Shown one piece after another: positions 27,848 through 36,530 of a DNA stretch of 64,000 nucleotides. The DNA is from Halanaerobium hydrogeniformans (GTDB lineage: Bacteria; Bacillota; Halanaerobiia; Halanaerobiales; Halanaerobiaceae), in assembly GCF_000166415.1 (NCBI RefSeq), contig NC_014654.1:1488001-1552000 (forward strand), given 5' to 3'. Every line of letters begins with the position of its first letter. Position 1 is the first letter of the stretch. The notes below the pieces were generated by a model, which saw only the letters and a list, made by a program, of their open reading frames with translations, was not told the origin of the DNA and made no database searches. Both the position numbers and the translations under genes were made by a program.

Positions 27848-29242
27848 TTATAAAATATATTTACTTAAATCTTTATCTGCTACAACATCTTTCAGTTTAT
27901 CATGAACATAATCTACATCAATGATAATTTTATCTGTTTCTAATCCCGGTGCTTCAAATGAAAGATCTTCAAGTAATTTTTCCATTATAGTGTGCAATCT
28001 TCTAGCACCAATATTCTCTGTTTCTTCGTTAATATCAAAAGCAAAATTTGATATCTCTTCAACAGCTTCTTCACTAAATTCGATCTCCACACCTTCTGTT
28101 TCCAGCAAAGCTTTATATTGTTTAATCAGAGAGTTTTGTGGTAATAAAAGAATATCTTTGAAATTTTCTCTGCTTAAACTGTTTAAATTAACCCTTAGTG
28201 GAAATCGACCCTGTAATTCCGGGATTAGATCAGCTGGAGAAGAAACATGGAAGGCACCTGCAGCAATAAATAATATGTGGTCAGTTTTAACTGAGCCGTG
28301 TTTGGTAACTACAGTTGATCCTTCGACTATAGGTAGGATATCACGCTGTACACCCTGGCGGGATACTTCAGGACCTGAGCCTGATTCTCTTCCGGCAATT
28401 TTATCAATTTCGTCCAAAAAGATAATACCATCATTTTCAACCTTATCGATTGCTTCTGACTTTACCTGTTCCATATCAATCAATTTTTGAGCCTCTGACT
28501 GTTTTAATATTTCCTTGGCCTGTTTGATAGTAACTTTTTTCTTTTTCTTTTTAGAGGGAAATATATTGCCCAGCATATCCTGAAAATTAATGCCCATTTC
28601 CTCCACCCCAGAGCCAGAAAATACTTCTAACATCTGCTGGCTATTTGCTTCAACTTCGATTTCAATTTTATGATCATCTAACTTACCTTCTTTAATTCTT
28701 TCGAACATTCTCTGACGACGAGCTTTAACTCTATCATCAAGCTCATCTTTACTTTCATCTTTATCAGCCATTTTACTAAAATAATCATCTTTTTTCTTGT
28801 TTTTACCGGGAAGCATAATATCAACAATTCTTTCAATTGCCATTTTTTCTGCTTCCACTTCTACTTTTTCCATTTTATGTTCTTTTACCATTCTAATCGA
28901 AGTCTCTGTGATATCTCTTATCATAGATTCCACATCTCTACCTACATAACCAACTTCAGTAAATTTGGTGACTTCAATTTTAATGAATGGAGCCCTGGCA
29001 ATTTTAGCAAGTCTTCTTGCTATTTCTGTTTTACCAACTCCAGTTGGTCCAATCATCAAAATATTTTTAGGAATAATTTCATCTTTCATATCATCTCTAA
29101 CCAGTTTACGTCTATATCTATTTCTGAGAGCTATTGCTACAGATTTTTTTGCATCATCCTGGCCAATTATATATTTATCTAATTCACTTACAATCTCTTT
29201 GGGAGTTAATTCATTATTCACTATTTTTGGACTCACCTCCAT
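27848..29242 (-). CDS. hslU: HslU/ClpY AAA+ unfoldase of the HslUV protease
   Basis: About 464 residues. AAA+ ATPase that unfolds substrates for HslV. Walker A GPTGVGKT lies near 65-72, with the pore region GYVGRD, Walker [12 protein letters not shown], and sensor regions PELQGRFP and [19 protein letters not shown] charged I-domain lies in the middle (~125-245). ATG 29242 (AGAGGA 5 nt upstream) is chosen; a GTG at 29221 would give the usual [10 protein letters not shown] start and cannot be excluded. It overlaps the hslV end. Confidence 0.98.
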   Translation of the reverse strand: MEVSPKIVNNELTPKEIVSELDKYIIGQDDAKKSVAIALRNRYRRKLVRDDMKDEIIPKNILMIGPTGVGKTEIARRLAKIARAPFIKIEVTKFTEVGYVGRDVESMIRDITETSIRMVKEHKMEKVEVEAEKMAIERIVDIMLPGKNKKKDDYFSKMADKDESKDELDDRVKARRQRMFERIKEGKLDDHKIEIEVEANSQQMLEVFSGSGVEEMGINFQDMLGNIFPSKKKKKKVTIKQAKEILKQSEAQKLIDMEQVKSEAIDKVENDGIIFLDEIDKIAGRESGSGPEVSRQGVQRDILPIVEGSTVVTKHGSVKTDHILFIAAGAFHVSSPADLIPELQGRFPLRVNLNSLSRENFKDILLLPQNSLIKQYKALLETEGVEIEFSEEAVEEISNFAFDINEETENIGARRLHTIMEKLLEDLSFEAPGLETDKIIIDVDYVHDKLKDVVADKDLSKYIL

Positions 29243-29783
29243 CAAGTTCCTCTAAAGTTATATTTTCATTGGTATAAATACAAATAGAAGCCGCTATTTG
29301 TAGTGCTTCTCTGGCTATATCTCCGGCACTAAGGTCATTACCGTGATTGCTTAATGCAGATGCAGCAGCTCTAGCATAAGGACCACCAGAACCGATTGCA
29401 GAAATATTTGCATCAGGTTCAATCACATCACCATTACCAGAAATAATTAAAATTTCCTCCAGATTTGCAACAATTAGCAAAGCTTCAAGTTTTCTTAAAA
29501 TTTTATCTGTTCGCCATTCTTTGGCAAGCTCTACGGCTGCCCTTTGCAAACTGCCATGATACTCTTCAAGTTTAGCTTCAAACTTTTCAAACAGAGTAAA
29601 GGCATCTGCAGAAGTTCCGGCAAAACCAGCTAAAATTTCTCCGTTATATAATCTTCTGACTTTTTTTGCGGTACTTTTCATTACTGTATTGCCGAGTGTT
29701 ACTTGACCATCACCGGCCAGGGCCATACAATTGTTATGTCTAACAGCAACTATGGTAGTTGCTTCAAACTCTGTAATTGACAA
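29214..29783 (-). CDS. hslV: HslV/ClpQ peptidase subunit
   Basis: About 189 residues. N-terminal-nucleophile peptidase of the HslUV complex. The catalytic Thr is the first Thr of TTIVAVRHN, so the enzyme must lose a short propeptide (SITEFEA after the start). The start is taken as TTG 29783 because AGGAGG lies 8 nt upstream; a GTG at 29801 would place the Shine-Dalgarno sequence inside the gene. Other marks: [26 protein letters not shown] and IGSGGPYA. In Bacillus an xerC-type codV gene precedes it; none is here. Confidence 0.96.
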   Translation of the reverse strand: MSITEFEATTIVAVRHNNCMALAGDGQVTLGNTVMKSTAKKVRRLYNGEILAGFAGTSADAFTLFEKFEAKLEEYHGSLQRAAVELAKEWRTDKILRKLEALLIVANLEEILIISGNGDVIEPDANISAIGSGGPYARAAASALSNHGNDLSAGDIAREALQIAASICIYTNENITLEELDGGESKNSE

Positions 29784-29856
29784 TTTATTTTCCTCCTTCA
29801 CTTATAAACTTATTTAAATTGTCACACGATTCAAAATATTTCAACCTATTTGCTTT

Positions 29857-29885
29857 ATATTAACATGAAAACAGAAAAAAATCAA
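29857..29885 (-). promoter_or_regulatory. sigma-A promoter of hslV-hslU-codY
   Basis: TTGATT (29885-29880) and TAATAT (29862-29857) on the minus strand with a 17-bp spacer, ending ~75 nt before the hslV start. The -35 box abuts the right arm of the palindromic element at 29886-29992. Confidence 0.7.
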
Positions 29886-29992
29886 GGGTATGCTATTGTT
29901 TTCACATAATTTTTAACAGTTAATAATAAAGTTATAATCTTATAGTAGTGTTAGAATTATTAAAACTGCTTTTTTATAATTTAAGCATACCC
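29886..29992. repeat. 107-bp AT-rich palindromic element between topA and hslV
   Basis: Perfect 9-bp terminal arms, GGGTATGCT (29886-29894) and AGCATACCC (29984-29992), enclose an AT-rich interior that is itself roughly palindromic (an inner TTAATAA/TTATTAA pair and CAG/CTG). On the minus strand the structure is followed by a run of T, so it may end topA transcription. It could also be a small MITE-like insertion. No target-site duplication is clear. Confidence 0.6.
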
Positions 29993-29999
29993 GATCATT

Positions 30000-32075
30000 T
30001 TATTCAGCTTTTTCAGTATGTCCACATTCTTTATTAATACACTTATAATGTTCACCTTTTGCCTTAGTGGTTTTTTCAACCATCACTCCACCACATTCGG
30101 GACAGGGTTTTTCAACAGGCTTATTCCAGGCCATAAAATTACACTCAGGATAATTACTACAGCCAAAAAATGTCCTGCCTTTTTTAGAAGTTCTTTCGAT
30201 TACTTCACCATCATCACATTCGGGACAGTCTACACCAGTTTTGATCAAATATGGTTTAGTATTTTTACAGTCAGGATAACCTGAACAGGCTAAAAACTTA
30301 CCATATCGTCCGTATTTAACAACCATTGGCTTCCCACATACTTCACATACCTCATCAGTTTCTTCTACGATTTGCACTCTTTCCATATTTTCTCTAGCAT
30401 GCTCAAGCCTTTCATAAAAAGGCTGATAAAAGTCTTTTAATAATTTTTTCCAGTCTTCATTTCCCTTTTCAATTTCATCTAATCTCTGTTCTAAACTTGC
30501 AGTAAATTCTACATCAGTAACATCAGGGAAATATTCAGATAATAATTCAGTTACAGTTTCACCTAATTCGGTAGGTTTTAAATATCTGCCATCTTTTTCA
30601 ACATAATCTCTAGAAACTATTGTAGAAAGTGTTGGCGCATAAGTACTTGGTCGACCAATCCCCTCTTCTTCTAAAGTTTTAACTAAACTTGCCTCAGAAA
30701 ATCTGGCAGGTGGTTTAGTAAAATGCTGTTCAGGTTTAACATCCTGGAGTTTATAAACATCTCCCTCTTTTAAAACAGGCAGATCTATTTTGTCTTCTTT
30801 TGCTTTACCGGTTAAAATTAAATGACCGGGAAAGAGTAATCTAGACCCACTTACTCTAAACTTATATTTTTCACCTGCTTTAAATTGAGCAGAAATACTT
30901 TCATAAAGAGCAGGACTCATCTGACTGGCAACAAATCTCCTCCAGATTAGATCATACAATTTATATTGATCTTTTGATAAATGTTTTTTCATTTTATCAG
31001 GAGTTCTCATGGTATCAGTCGGCCTGATAGCTTCATGAGCATCCTGTGAATTTTTATTTTTTTTCTTTTTTTTCTTTTTAGATCTTAAAAACTTATCTCC
31101 AAATTCAGCCTCAATATATTTTGCAGCACCTGCTTTAGCTTCTTCGGAAAGTCTGGTACTATCAGTTCTAATATAACTTATTAAACCAACAGAACCTGAA
31201 CTACCTATATCCATACCTTCATAAAGCTGTTGGGCTAAATACATAGTCTTTTTAGCCGAATAGTTTAGTTTGCTAGAAGCAGTCTGCTGTAGGGTACTTG
31301 TTGTAAAAGCTGATTTCGGATTACGACGTCTTTTGCGTTTTTTAACCTTTATTATTTCAAAATCTTCTTTTTTGATATCAGAAACTATTTTATTTGCTGC
31401 TTCTTCACTATCAATATTGTATTTTTTATTATCTATTCTGTATAAACTGGCCGTTAATTTATCCTTATCTTTTTTTAAATCAACATCGATCGTCCAGTAT
31501 TCTTCTTCTTCAAAGTTTCTAATTTCTTCTTCACGTTCACATATTAACTTAACTGCTATAGTTTGTACCCTTCCTGCACTGAGTCCTTTACGAACTTTTT
31601 TCCAGAGCAGAGGACTAAGTCTATAGCCAACAAGCCTATCTAAAAGTCTTCTAGCCTGTTGAGCATCTACCAGATTTTTATCAATCTGGCGGGGCTTTTT
31701 GATAGCATTTTTAATTGCATTTTTCGTTATTTCATTAAATTCTATTCTGTTATTATCTTCTTCAGATAATTTAAGTGCATGTGATAAATGCCAGGAAATA
31801 GCTTCACCTTCCCTATCAGGGTCAGTTGCTAAATAAACTTCATTACTTTTTTTGGCTTCTTTGCGTAATTTAGCCAGGGTCTTACCCTTACCTCTAATTG
31901 TTATATAATTGGGCTCGAAATTATTTTCGATGTCTATTCCCATTTTGCTTTTTGGAAGGTCAATTACATGTCCCATTGAAGCTTTAACTTTATAGTTTCT
32001 ACCTAAAAACTTTGCAATAGTCTTTGCCTTTGCGGGTGACTCAACAATTACTAGATTTTTGTTCTTCTTTGCCAT
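30000..32075 (-). CDS. topA: DNA topoisomerase I
   Basis: 691-residue type IA topoisomerase that relaxes negative supercoils. The TOPRIM domain starts at residue ~7 (VIVESPAKAKTIAKFLG; ATDPDREGEAISWHL). The active-site Tyr is in GLISYIRTDSTRLS near residue 300, and the hinge region has EEGIGRPSTYAPTLSTI. Three C-terminal four-cysteine zinc modules (~575-690) follow, typical of Firmicutes TopA. Preceded by smg and dprA, a proteobacterial-style dprA-smg-topA order. Confidence 0.99.
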   Translation of the reverse strand: MAKKNKNLVIVESPAKAKTIAKFLGRNYKVKASMGHVIDLPKSKMGIDIENNFEPNYITIRGKGKTLAKLRKEAKKSNEVYLATDPDREGEAISWHLSHALKLSEEDNNRIEFNEITKNAIKNAIKKPRQIDKNLVDAQQARRLLDRLVGYRLSPLLWKKVRKGLSAGRVQTIAVKLICEREEEIRNFEEEEYWTIDVDLKKDKDKLTASLYRIDNKKYNIDSEEAANKIVSDIKKEDFEIIKVKKRKRRRNPKSAFTTSTLQQTASSKLNYSAKKTMYLAQQLYEGMDIGSSGSVGLISYIRTDSTRLSEEAKAGAAKYIEAEFGDKFLRSKKKKKKKNKNSQDAHEAIRPTDTMRTPDKMKKHLSKDQYKLYDLIWRRFVASQMSPALYESISAQFKAGEKYKFRVSGSRLLFPGHLILTGKAKEDKIDLPVLKEGDVYKLQDVKPEQHFTKPPARFSEASLVKTLEEEGIGRPSTYAPTLSTIVSRDYVEKDGRYLKPTELGETVTELLSEYFPDVTDVEFTASLEQRLDEIEKGNEDWKKLLKDFYQPFYERLEHARENMERVQIVEETDEVCEVCGKPMVVKYGRYGKFLACSGYPDCKNTKPYLIKTGVDCPECDDGEVIERTSKKGRTFFGCSNYPECNFMAWNKPVEKPCPECGGVMVEKTTKAKGEHYKCINKECGHTEKAE

Positions 32076-32104
32076 TAAATTTATACCTCCAGTAAACTCG
32101 TAGT

Positions 32105-32584
32105 TTACATTTGAAATTTTATTGCTTTTCCATTAAACTCATTTATACTCTCCGAAATTATATAAAGCTTATAATCATCTTCAACTATTTCATCAATAAC
32201 ATCCCACATTGATTCAATAGTTAAATTATTGAAAAAGGCCATACTTAAAAGTTGATCAATTATAACTTCTAATTTTTCTGTATTTAAAAGTCCAGATTTA
32301 TTTAATTTAATAATTATATTTTTGACCTCATCATCAAAATACAGCTTTTCTATTTTGGTGAAAACTCTATTATAACCGCTATCTTTTTGATCACTATAAA
32401 AATCATTTTCAGAAACAGCAAATGGGTCCTTATACATAAACTCAAAAGCTTTATTTATATCTTCAAGTTCATAGCCCTGTTCTTCAAGGCTGTCGGTTAT
32501 ATCTTTTTTTAAAGACAACAAATCAATCTTGTCTATAAATATTTGCATTAATAAGGTTAATATTTCAATTACATTTTTATTCAT
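32105..32584 (-). CDS. smg: Smg family protein (DUF494)
   Basis: 159 residues. Matches the Smg/DUF494 family: N-terminal MNKNVIEILTLLMQIF, SLEEQGYELEDINKAF, a variable acidic centre and LLSMAFFNNLTIESMWDVIDE near the end. Its function is unsettled. In Proteobacteria smg lies between dprA (smf) and a topA-like gene, and exactly that neighbourhood is seen here. The ATG has no clear ribosome-binding site of its own. It overlaps the stop of an 8-codon reading frame (32581-32607), so translation may be coupled. Confidence 0.85.
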   Translation of the reverse strand: MNKNVIEILTLLMQIFIDKIDLLSLKKDITDSLEEQGYELEDINKAFEFMYKDPFAVSENDFYSDQKDSGYNRVFTKIEKLYFDDEVKNIIIKLNKSGLLNTEKLEVIIDQLLSMAFFNNLTIESMWDVIDEIVEDDYKLYIISESINEFNGKAIKFQM

Positions 32585-32607
32585 ATTATTCTGGCATTTA
32601 AGCCCAT
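32581..32607 (-). other. possible 8-codon leader peptide coupled to smg
   Basis: AAAGGAG, a 3-nt gap, then ATG and eight codons (MGLNARII) ending in a TGA that overlaps the smg ATG as ATGA. It would explain how smg is translated without its own Shine-Dalgarno sequence. The spacing is short and the peptide may be chance. Confidence 0.3.
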
Positions 32608-32617
32608 AATCTCCTTT

Positions 32618-32950
32618 CGCTAAATTTTCATTTTATTACGAATGGATAATTTAGCATTAGACCATCGAGGTCGTCACTCTGAGTTTTCTTTTATAGAACG
32701 GATGGATAACTCAGCACTAGGTCATCGAGACCTTCGCGCTATATCTTCATTTTATTACGCATGGATAATTTAGATATTAGGTCATCGAGACCGTCACTCT
32801 AAGTCTTTTTATAGAACGGATGGATAACTCAGTACTAGGCCATCGAGGCCTTCGCGCTATATCTTCATTTTATTACGCATGGTCGACTCAGCACTTGGTC
32901 ATCGAGACCGTCGCGCTATATCTTCATTTTAAAACACATGGTCGAAGTAG
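32618..32950. repeat. five tandem 59-60 bp units with a covarying 4-bp stem
   Basis: Units start at 32642, 32702, 32761, 32820 and 32879, with partial units on each side, filling the gap between smg and dprA. Each begins ATGG and carries a 13-nt palindrome at 32660, 32720, 32780, 32838 and 32897. The loop is always ATCGA. The stem is GACC/GGTC, GGTC/GACC, GGTC/GACC, GGCC/GGCC and GGTC/GACC, so both arms change together. Units 1 and 3 share one flank type (GTCACTCT...TTTATAGAACGG) and units 2, 4 and 5 another (CGCGCTATATCTTCATTTTA). Function unknown. Confidence 0.9.
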
Positions 32951-33004
32951 TTTTCTTTACTAAAAATGAAGAAAAATATTATAAAATCTTTAACTAGTAT
33001 ATCA

Positions 33005-34150
33005 TTATATTGGTTTGAGTAGATTTTGTAAACCCTTAAATCGATATTTTTTTCCTTTTAAGCGCTGGATTAAATCCATTAATTCGAATTTTATCAGAAT
33101 TTTATCTACTTTGTCTGTAGTCAAATTACTTAATCTTATTAGATCATCATAATAGATTTCTAACTCATATTGAAAAAGGTATAAAATCTTTTTTTCATCA
33201 TAATTTAACTCAGGATAAACTTTCTGCAGCTCATTTCTATCCTGGATAAAATCTGCATTCGGCCGTTCTTTTTGTAGATAATTGTTTAAATAATCCAGTA
33301 TATCCTGTACTTCTGTAAAAACAGCAGCTCCTTTTTTTAAAAGTTTGTTGCAGCCAACTCCAGTTGGTCGATCAATATTAGCTGGTACAGCCATTATATC
33401 CTTACCCTGTTCTAAGGCATAATCAACAGTAATTAAGGTTCCACTTTTTTTACCTGCCTCTACTACCAGTATTAAATCTGCTAAAGCACTGATTATTCTA
33501 TTTCTTCTTGGAAAATTACCAGCCTTTGGTGGTATCTCTGGATTAAATTCTGTAATTAATAAACCTTCTTTTTTTATTTTTTTAGCCAGATAATTATTTT
33601 CTGATGGATAAATATAATTAAAGCCATTGGCAAAAACTGCAGTTGTAATACCAGATTCTACACTTAAAGCTCCTTTATGAGCGGTGCTGTCTATTCCATT
33701 GGCCATACCACTTATGATGTTTATTCCTTTAGCTGCTAAAGCTGCGGAAGTTTTAGAGGCTATTTTGCGGCCATAAAGAGTAGATTTCCTTGAACCAATC
33801 ACTGCTACTGCCGGTAAATTGAAATTAAGCTGGCCCTGATAAAATATTACAGGAGGTGGATCATAAATATTCATTAATTTTTTTGGATATCTGCTATTAT
33901 ATAAGGTTAGAAAATTTATATTTTTTTCTTTTAAAGATTTTTTTAATTGATAATAATTAAAATCACCTTTACAATTAAGGAAAGAATTAATTTTTTTAGA
34001 ATTTAAATTTAAAGCTTTCAATTCTTTTTTCTTTAATTTCCAGAGCTTTGAAATCCTTTTTAACTTCTGATAAAGTTCATGAATCGTTTTAGGCCCAAAA
34101 CCTCTAATTGAATTCAAATAAATTAAATAATACTCTTCTATATTATCCAT
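33005..34150 (-). CDS. dprA: DNA-processing protein DprA (Smf)
   Basis: 381 residues. DprA loads RecA on incoming single-stranded DNA during transformation. An N-terminal SAM-like helix-hairpin-helix region (~1-60) is followed by the Rossmann core: VAVIGSRKSTLYGRK, GMANGIDSTAHKGAL, PSENNYLAKKI, ITEFNPEIPPKAGNFPRRNRIISALAD (split) and VEAGKKSGTLITVDYALEQGKDIMAVP. A C-terminal winged-helix region (~310-375) has DLIRLSNLTTDKVDKILIKFE. With comM nearby, it suggests a competence potential. It has its own promoter upstream. Confidence 0.97.
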   Translation of the reverse strand: MDNIEEYYLIYLNSIRGFGPKTIHELYQKLKRISKLWKLKKKELKALNLNSKKINSFLNCKGDFNYYQLKKSLKEKNINFLTLYNSRYPKKLMNIYDPPPVIFYQGQLNFNLPAVAVIGSRKSTLYGRKIASKTSAALAAKGINIISGMANGIDSTAHKGALSVESGITTAVFANGFNYIYPSENNYLAKKIKKEGLLITEFNPEIPPKAGNFPRRNRIISALADLILVVEAGKKSGTLITVDYALEQGKDIMAVPANIDRPTGVGCNKLLKKGAAVFTEVQDILDYLNNYLQKERPNADFIQDRNELQKVYPELNYDEKKILYLFQYELEIYYDDLIRLSNLTTDKVDKILIKFELMDLIQRLKGKKYRFKGLQNLLKPI

Positions 34151-34173
34151 ATTTTACCTCCTATTCTAAAATT

Positions 34174-34202
34174 ATTATATAGTTAGATTTGAATAATAGC
34201 AA
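34174..34202 (-). promoter_or_regulatory. sigma-A promoter of dprA
   Basis: TTGCTA (34202-34197) and TATAAT (34179-34174) on the minus strand with a 17-bp spacer, about 25 bp before the dprA start. Part of a divergent promoter pair with trkH. Confidence 0.75.
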
Positions 34203-34216
34203 GTATAATTTATTTT

Positions 34217-34246
34217 TTTACAGGAAGATGATAAAATTTATAGAAT
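34217..34246 (+). promoter_or_regulatory. sigma-A-like promoter of trkH-trkA
   Basis: TTTACA (34217-34222) and TAGAAT (34241-34246) with an 18-bp spacer, 36 bp before the TTG start of trkH. Confidence 0.55.
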
Positions 34247-34282
34247 AAATAAACAAGCGAATAATAACAGGGGGGCTTTTAA

Positions 34283-35773
34283 TTGATAAAATCCACTAAG
34301 TATAATACAATTTTTTATTATCTTAGTTCATTAAGTTTTATTTTAGCTATTATGATAGTAATTCCTTTAGTAGTTTCTTTTTATTATCAGGATGGTAGAC
34401 AAATTTATCAGGCTTTTTATTACTCTATTATTATTTCTTTTGCAGCAGGTATTCTTTTAAAACTTCCCACTGATAAAGAAAAAACATATATTGATTTAAC
34501 AACAGCTATGCTGCTCTGTGCATTAGGCTGGATATTAGTTTCAATTTTAGGTTCTCTACCCTTTATGATTGGGATAGAAAAATCTTTTATTGATGCTTTA
34601 TTTGAAACGGTAAGTGGGTTTACAACTACTGGAATTACAGTTTTTACTGGTTTAGAACTTATGCCCAGATCAATACTTTTCTGGCGCAGTTTGATTCAGT
34701 TACTGGGAGGACTGGGTATCTTAACTTTTTTCTTATTAGTTTCAACAAGAGCTAAAGGAGAAACCTGGCAGCTATTTAGTGCAGAGAGCCATAAAATCAA
34801 TGTATCTAGACCTGTGCCAAATGTTTTTAAAACTGTTAAAATTCTCTGGTCTATTTATTTAGGTTTTATGTTATTGCAAACTTTATTATTAATTATACTA
34901 GGGCTTTCACCTTTTGATGCACTTACTCATAGTTTTACTACCCTTTCTACAGGTGGATTTTCCAGCTATGATGCAAGTGTTGCCCATTTTGCTGCCAATA
35001 ATTATAGTAATTATATCTTAATTGAATATGTAATAACATTTTTTATGTTTTTAGGTGGAGTGAACTTTTTACTTCATTATAGATTGTTTCAAAAAGACTT
35101 TGAAAGCATTAAAAATAATTCTGAGTTCAGAACTATGGTGAAAATAATTATTTATTCAACTATTTTTTTAAGTTTGGTTATTATAACATTAGAAACTGCT
35201 CCTGGAATTTCGGTGGAAGAAGTATTTAGAAGAACTATTTTTCAGGTCACTTCAATTTTAACAACAACCGGTTATGCCACCAAAGATATTAACTCTGCTT
35301 TTTTCCCTGCAGCAGCCAGACAGCTATTTTTAGCTTTCATGTTAATTGGAGGTTGTGTTGGGTCTACTTCCGGTGGTATTAAAATTATGCGTTTAAATAT
35401 TTTAAGAGCATTATTTAAAAGAGAGGTAAAAAAAATATATTTACCAAACCATGCAGTTTTACCTGTAACTGTTGACAGAAAAATCATCAGAAAAGATGAG
35501 CTCAACAAATTAACAGGAATCTTTACCTTCTGGCTAGTTTTGATTGTTGTTGGTGGAATAATAACCTCTTTATTTTCTCATTTAGATGGCTGGCAGGCCT
35601 ATTCTGGCATGTTTTCAGCCATGGGTAATATTGGGCCTTTCTTTTTTAGTGTAGAAGAAATGTCAAATATATCACCTGTAGTGAAGACAACTTATATAAT
35701 TGGTATGCTGGCAGGGAGGTTAGAAATCTTACCAGTTATAATATTATTTTCTAAAAAAGCATGGCAAAATTAA
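34283..35773 (+). CDS. trkH: Trk/Ktr-type potassium uptake channel subunit TrkH
   Basis: 496-residue membrane protein of the TrkH/KtrB family, the K+ translocating subunit. Four selectivity-filter loops are visible: SGFTTTGITV (~110), TTLSTGGFSS (~225), TTTGYATKD (~325) and GCVGSTSGGIKIM (~360). The start is TTG with a GGGGGG site 7 nt upstream. It is followed 23 bp later by trkA. Potassium accumulation is central to salt adaptation, which fits a halophile, though that link is an inference. This pair is one of only two plus-strand units in the window. Confidence 0.97.
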   Translation: MIKSTKYNTIFYYLSSLSFILAIMIVIPLVVSFYYQDGRQIYQAFYYSIIISFAAGILLKLPTDKEKTYIDLTTAMLLCALGWILVSILGSLPFMIGIEKSFIDALFETVSGFTTTGITVFTGLELMPRSILFWRSLIQLLGGLGILTFFLLVSTRAKGETWQLFSAESHKINVSRPVPNVFKTVKILWSIYLGFMLLQTLLLIILGLSPFDALTHSFTTLSTGGFSSYDASVAHFAANNYSNYILIEYVITFFMFLGGVNFLLHYRLFQKDFESIKNNSEFRTMVKIIIYSTIFLSLVIITLETAPGISVEEVFRRTIFQVTSILTTTGYATKDINSAFFPAAARQLFLAFMLIGGCVGSTSGGIKIMRLNILRALFKREVKKIYLPNHAVLPVTVDRKIIRKDELNKLTGIFTFWLVLIVVGGIITSLFSHLDGWQAYSGMFSAMGNIGPFFFSVEEMSNISPVVKTTYIIGMLAGRLEILPVIILFSKKAWQN

Positions 35774-35796
35774 AAATAACTCTGGAGGTATAAATT

Positions 35797-36468
35797 ATGT
35801 ACATAATAATAGCAGGTGGAGGAATAGCGGGTAGTAACTTAACAAAAAATCTGGTTAATGATCATGATGTAATTGTTATTGAAAAAGATCAGCAGGTAGC
35901 AGAGAGGGTTTACAGCCGTTATGGAGCTGTTACCGTATTGGGTAATGCAACAAGGATCGATATTTTAAAAGAAGCAGGTATAGAAAAATGTGATGTGGCA
36001 ATCGCTGTTATGAGAAATGATGCGGATAACCTTTCTTTTTCACTCCTGGCTAAAAATTTTGGGGTAAAAAAGATCTTGGTCAGAATGCGAGAACCACAGT
36101 ATAAGAGTGCCTATAAAATGGCTGGTGCAACAAATATAGCAGCAACTATGGAGTTGATTGTTGATAGATTTATAACTGATATTGAAGAACCTGATGTGCG
36201 AAAAGTTGCTTCACTTGGTGATGGAAAAGCTGAGGTATCTATTTTAACTATTCCTAAAGAGTCAAAAATATCAGGTAAAAAAATATCGGAAATAGTTAGC
36301 CAGGAAAACTTTCCAGAAAATTGTATAATAGCTGGAATTTTTGATAAAGAAATGGACCGTTACATAGTTCCCCGAGGTAACAGAGAGATCTTTGCCGGTA
36401 ATCAGGTCTTTTTAGTAGCCTCTAAAACTGATATGGAAAAAGCAGCAAATTTTTTGCTTGAAAAATAG
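35797..36468 (+). CDS. trkA: Trk/Ktr potassium uptake regulator TrkA (single RCK unit)
   Basis: 223-residue cytosolic nucleotide-binding regulator of TrkH. The RCK_N Rossmann domain has the GGGIAGSNLTKNL dinucleotide loop (~7-19) and an acidic residue after strand 2 (VIVIEKD). The RCK_C domain spans ~140-220 (TIPKESKISGKKISEI). At 223 residues it is the single-unit KtrA-like form rather than the doubled E. coli TrkA. SD GGAGG precedes the ATG. Confidence 0.96.
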   Translation: MYIIIAGGGIAGSNLTKNLVNDHDVIVIEKDQQVAERVYSRYGAVTVLGNATRIDILKEAGIEKCDVAIAVMRNDADNLSFSLLAKNFGVKKILVRMREPQYKSAYKMAGATNIAATMELIVDRFITDIEEPDVRKVASLGDGKAEVSILTIPKESKISGKKISEIVSQENFPENCIIAGIFDKEMDRYIVPRGNREIFAGNQVFLVASKTDMEKAANFLLEK

Positions 36469-36470
36469 AT

Positions 36471-36516
36471 AAAACTCCACTGCCCGGTATAAAAAATTGA
36501 GTAGTGGAGTTTTTCT
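36471..36516. terminator. bidirectional terminator between trkA and the SIMPL gene
   Basis: AACTCCACT pairs with AGTGGAGTT across a ~25-nt loop. A run of T follows on the plus strand, and A-rich flanks give a T run on the other strand, so it can serve both converging transcripts. Confidence 0.85.
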
Positions 36517-36530
36517 TTTTAAATATTAAG

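Noticed and set aside
27921-28490. 189-codon open frame on the plus strand
   Set aside because: It lies wholly inside hslU on the opposite strand, with no ribosome site. hslU is strongly conserved there.
32618-32950. Possible CRISPR array
   Set aside because: Units are near-identical along their whole length with no unique spacers, and the period is 59-60 bp. They are tandem repeats.
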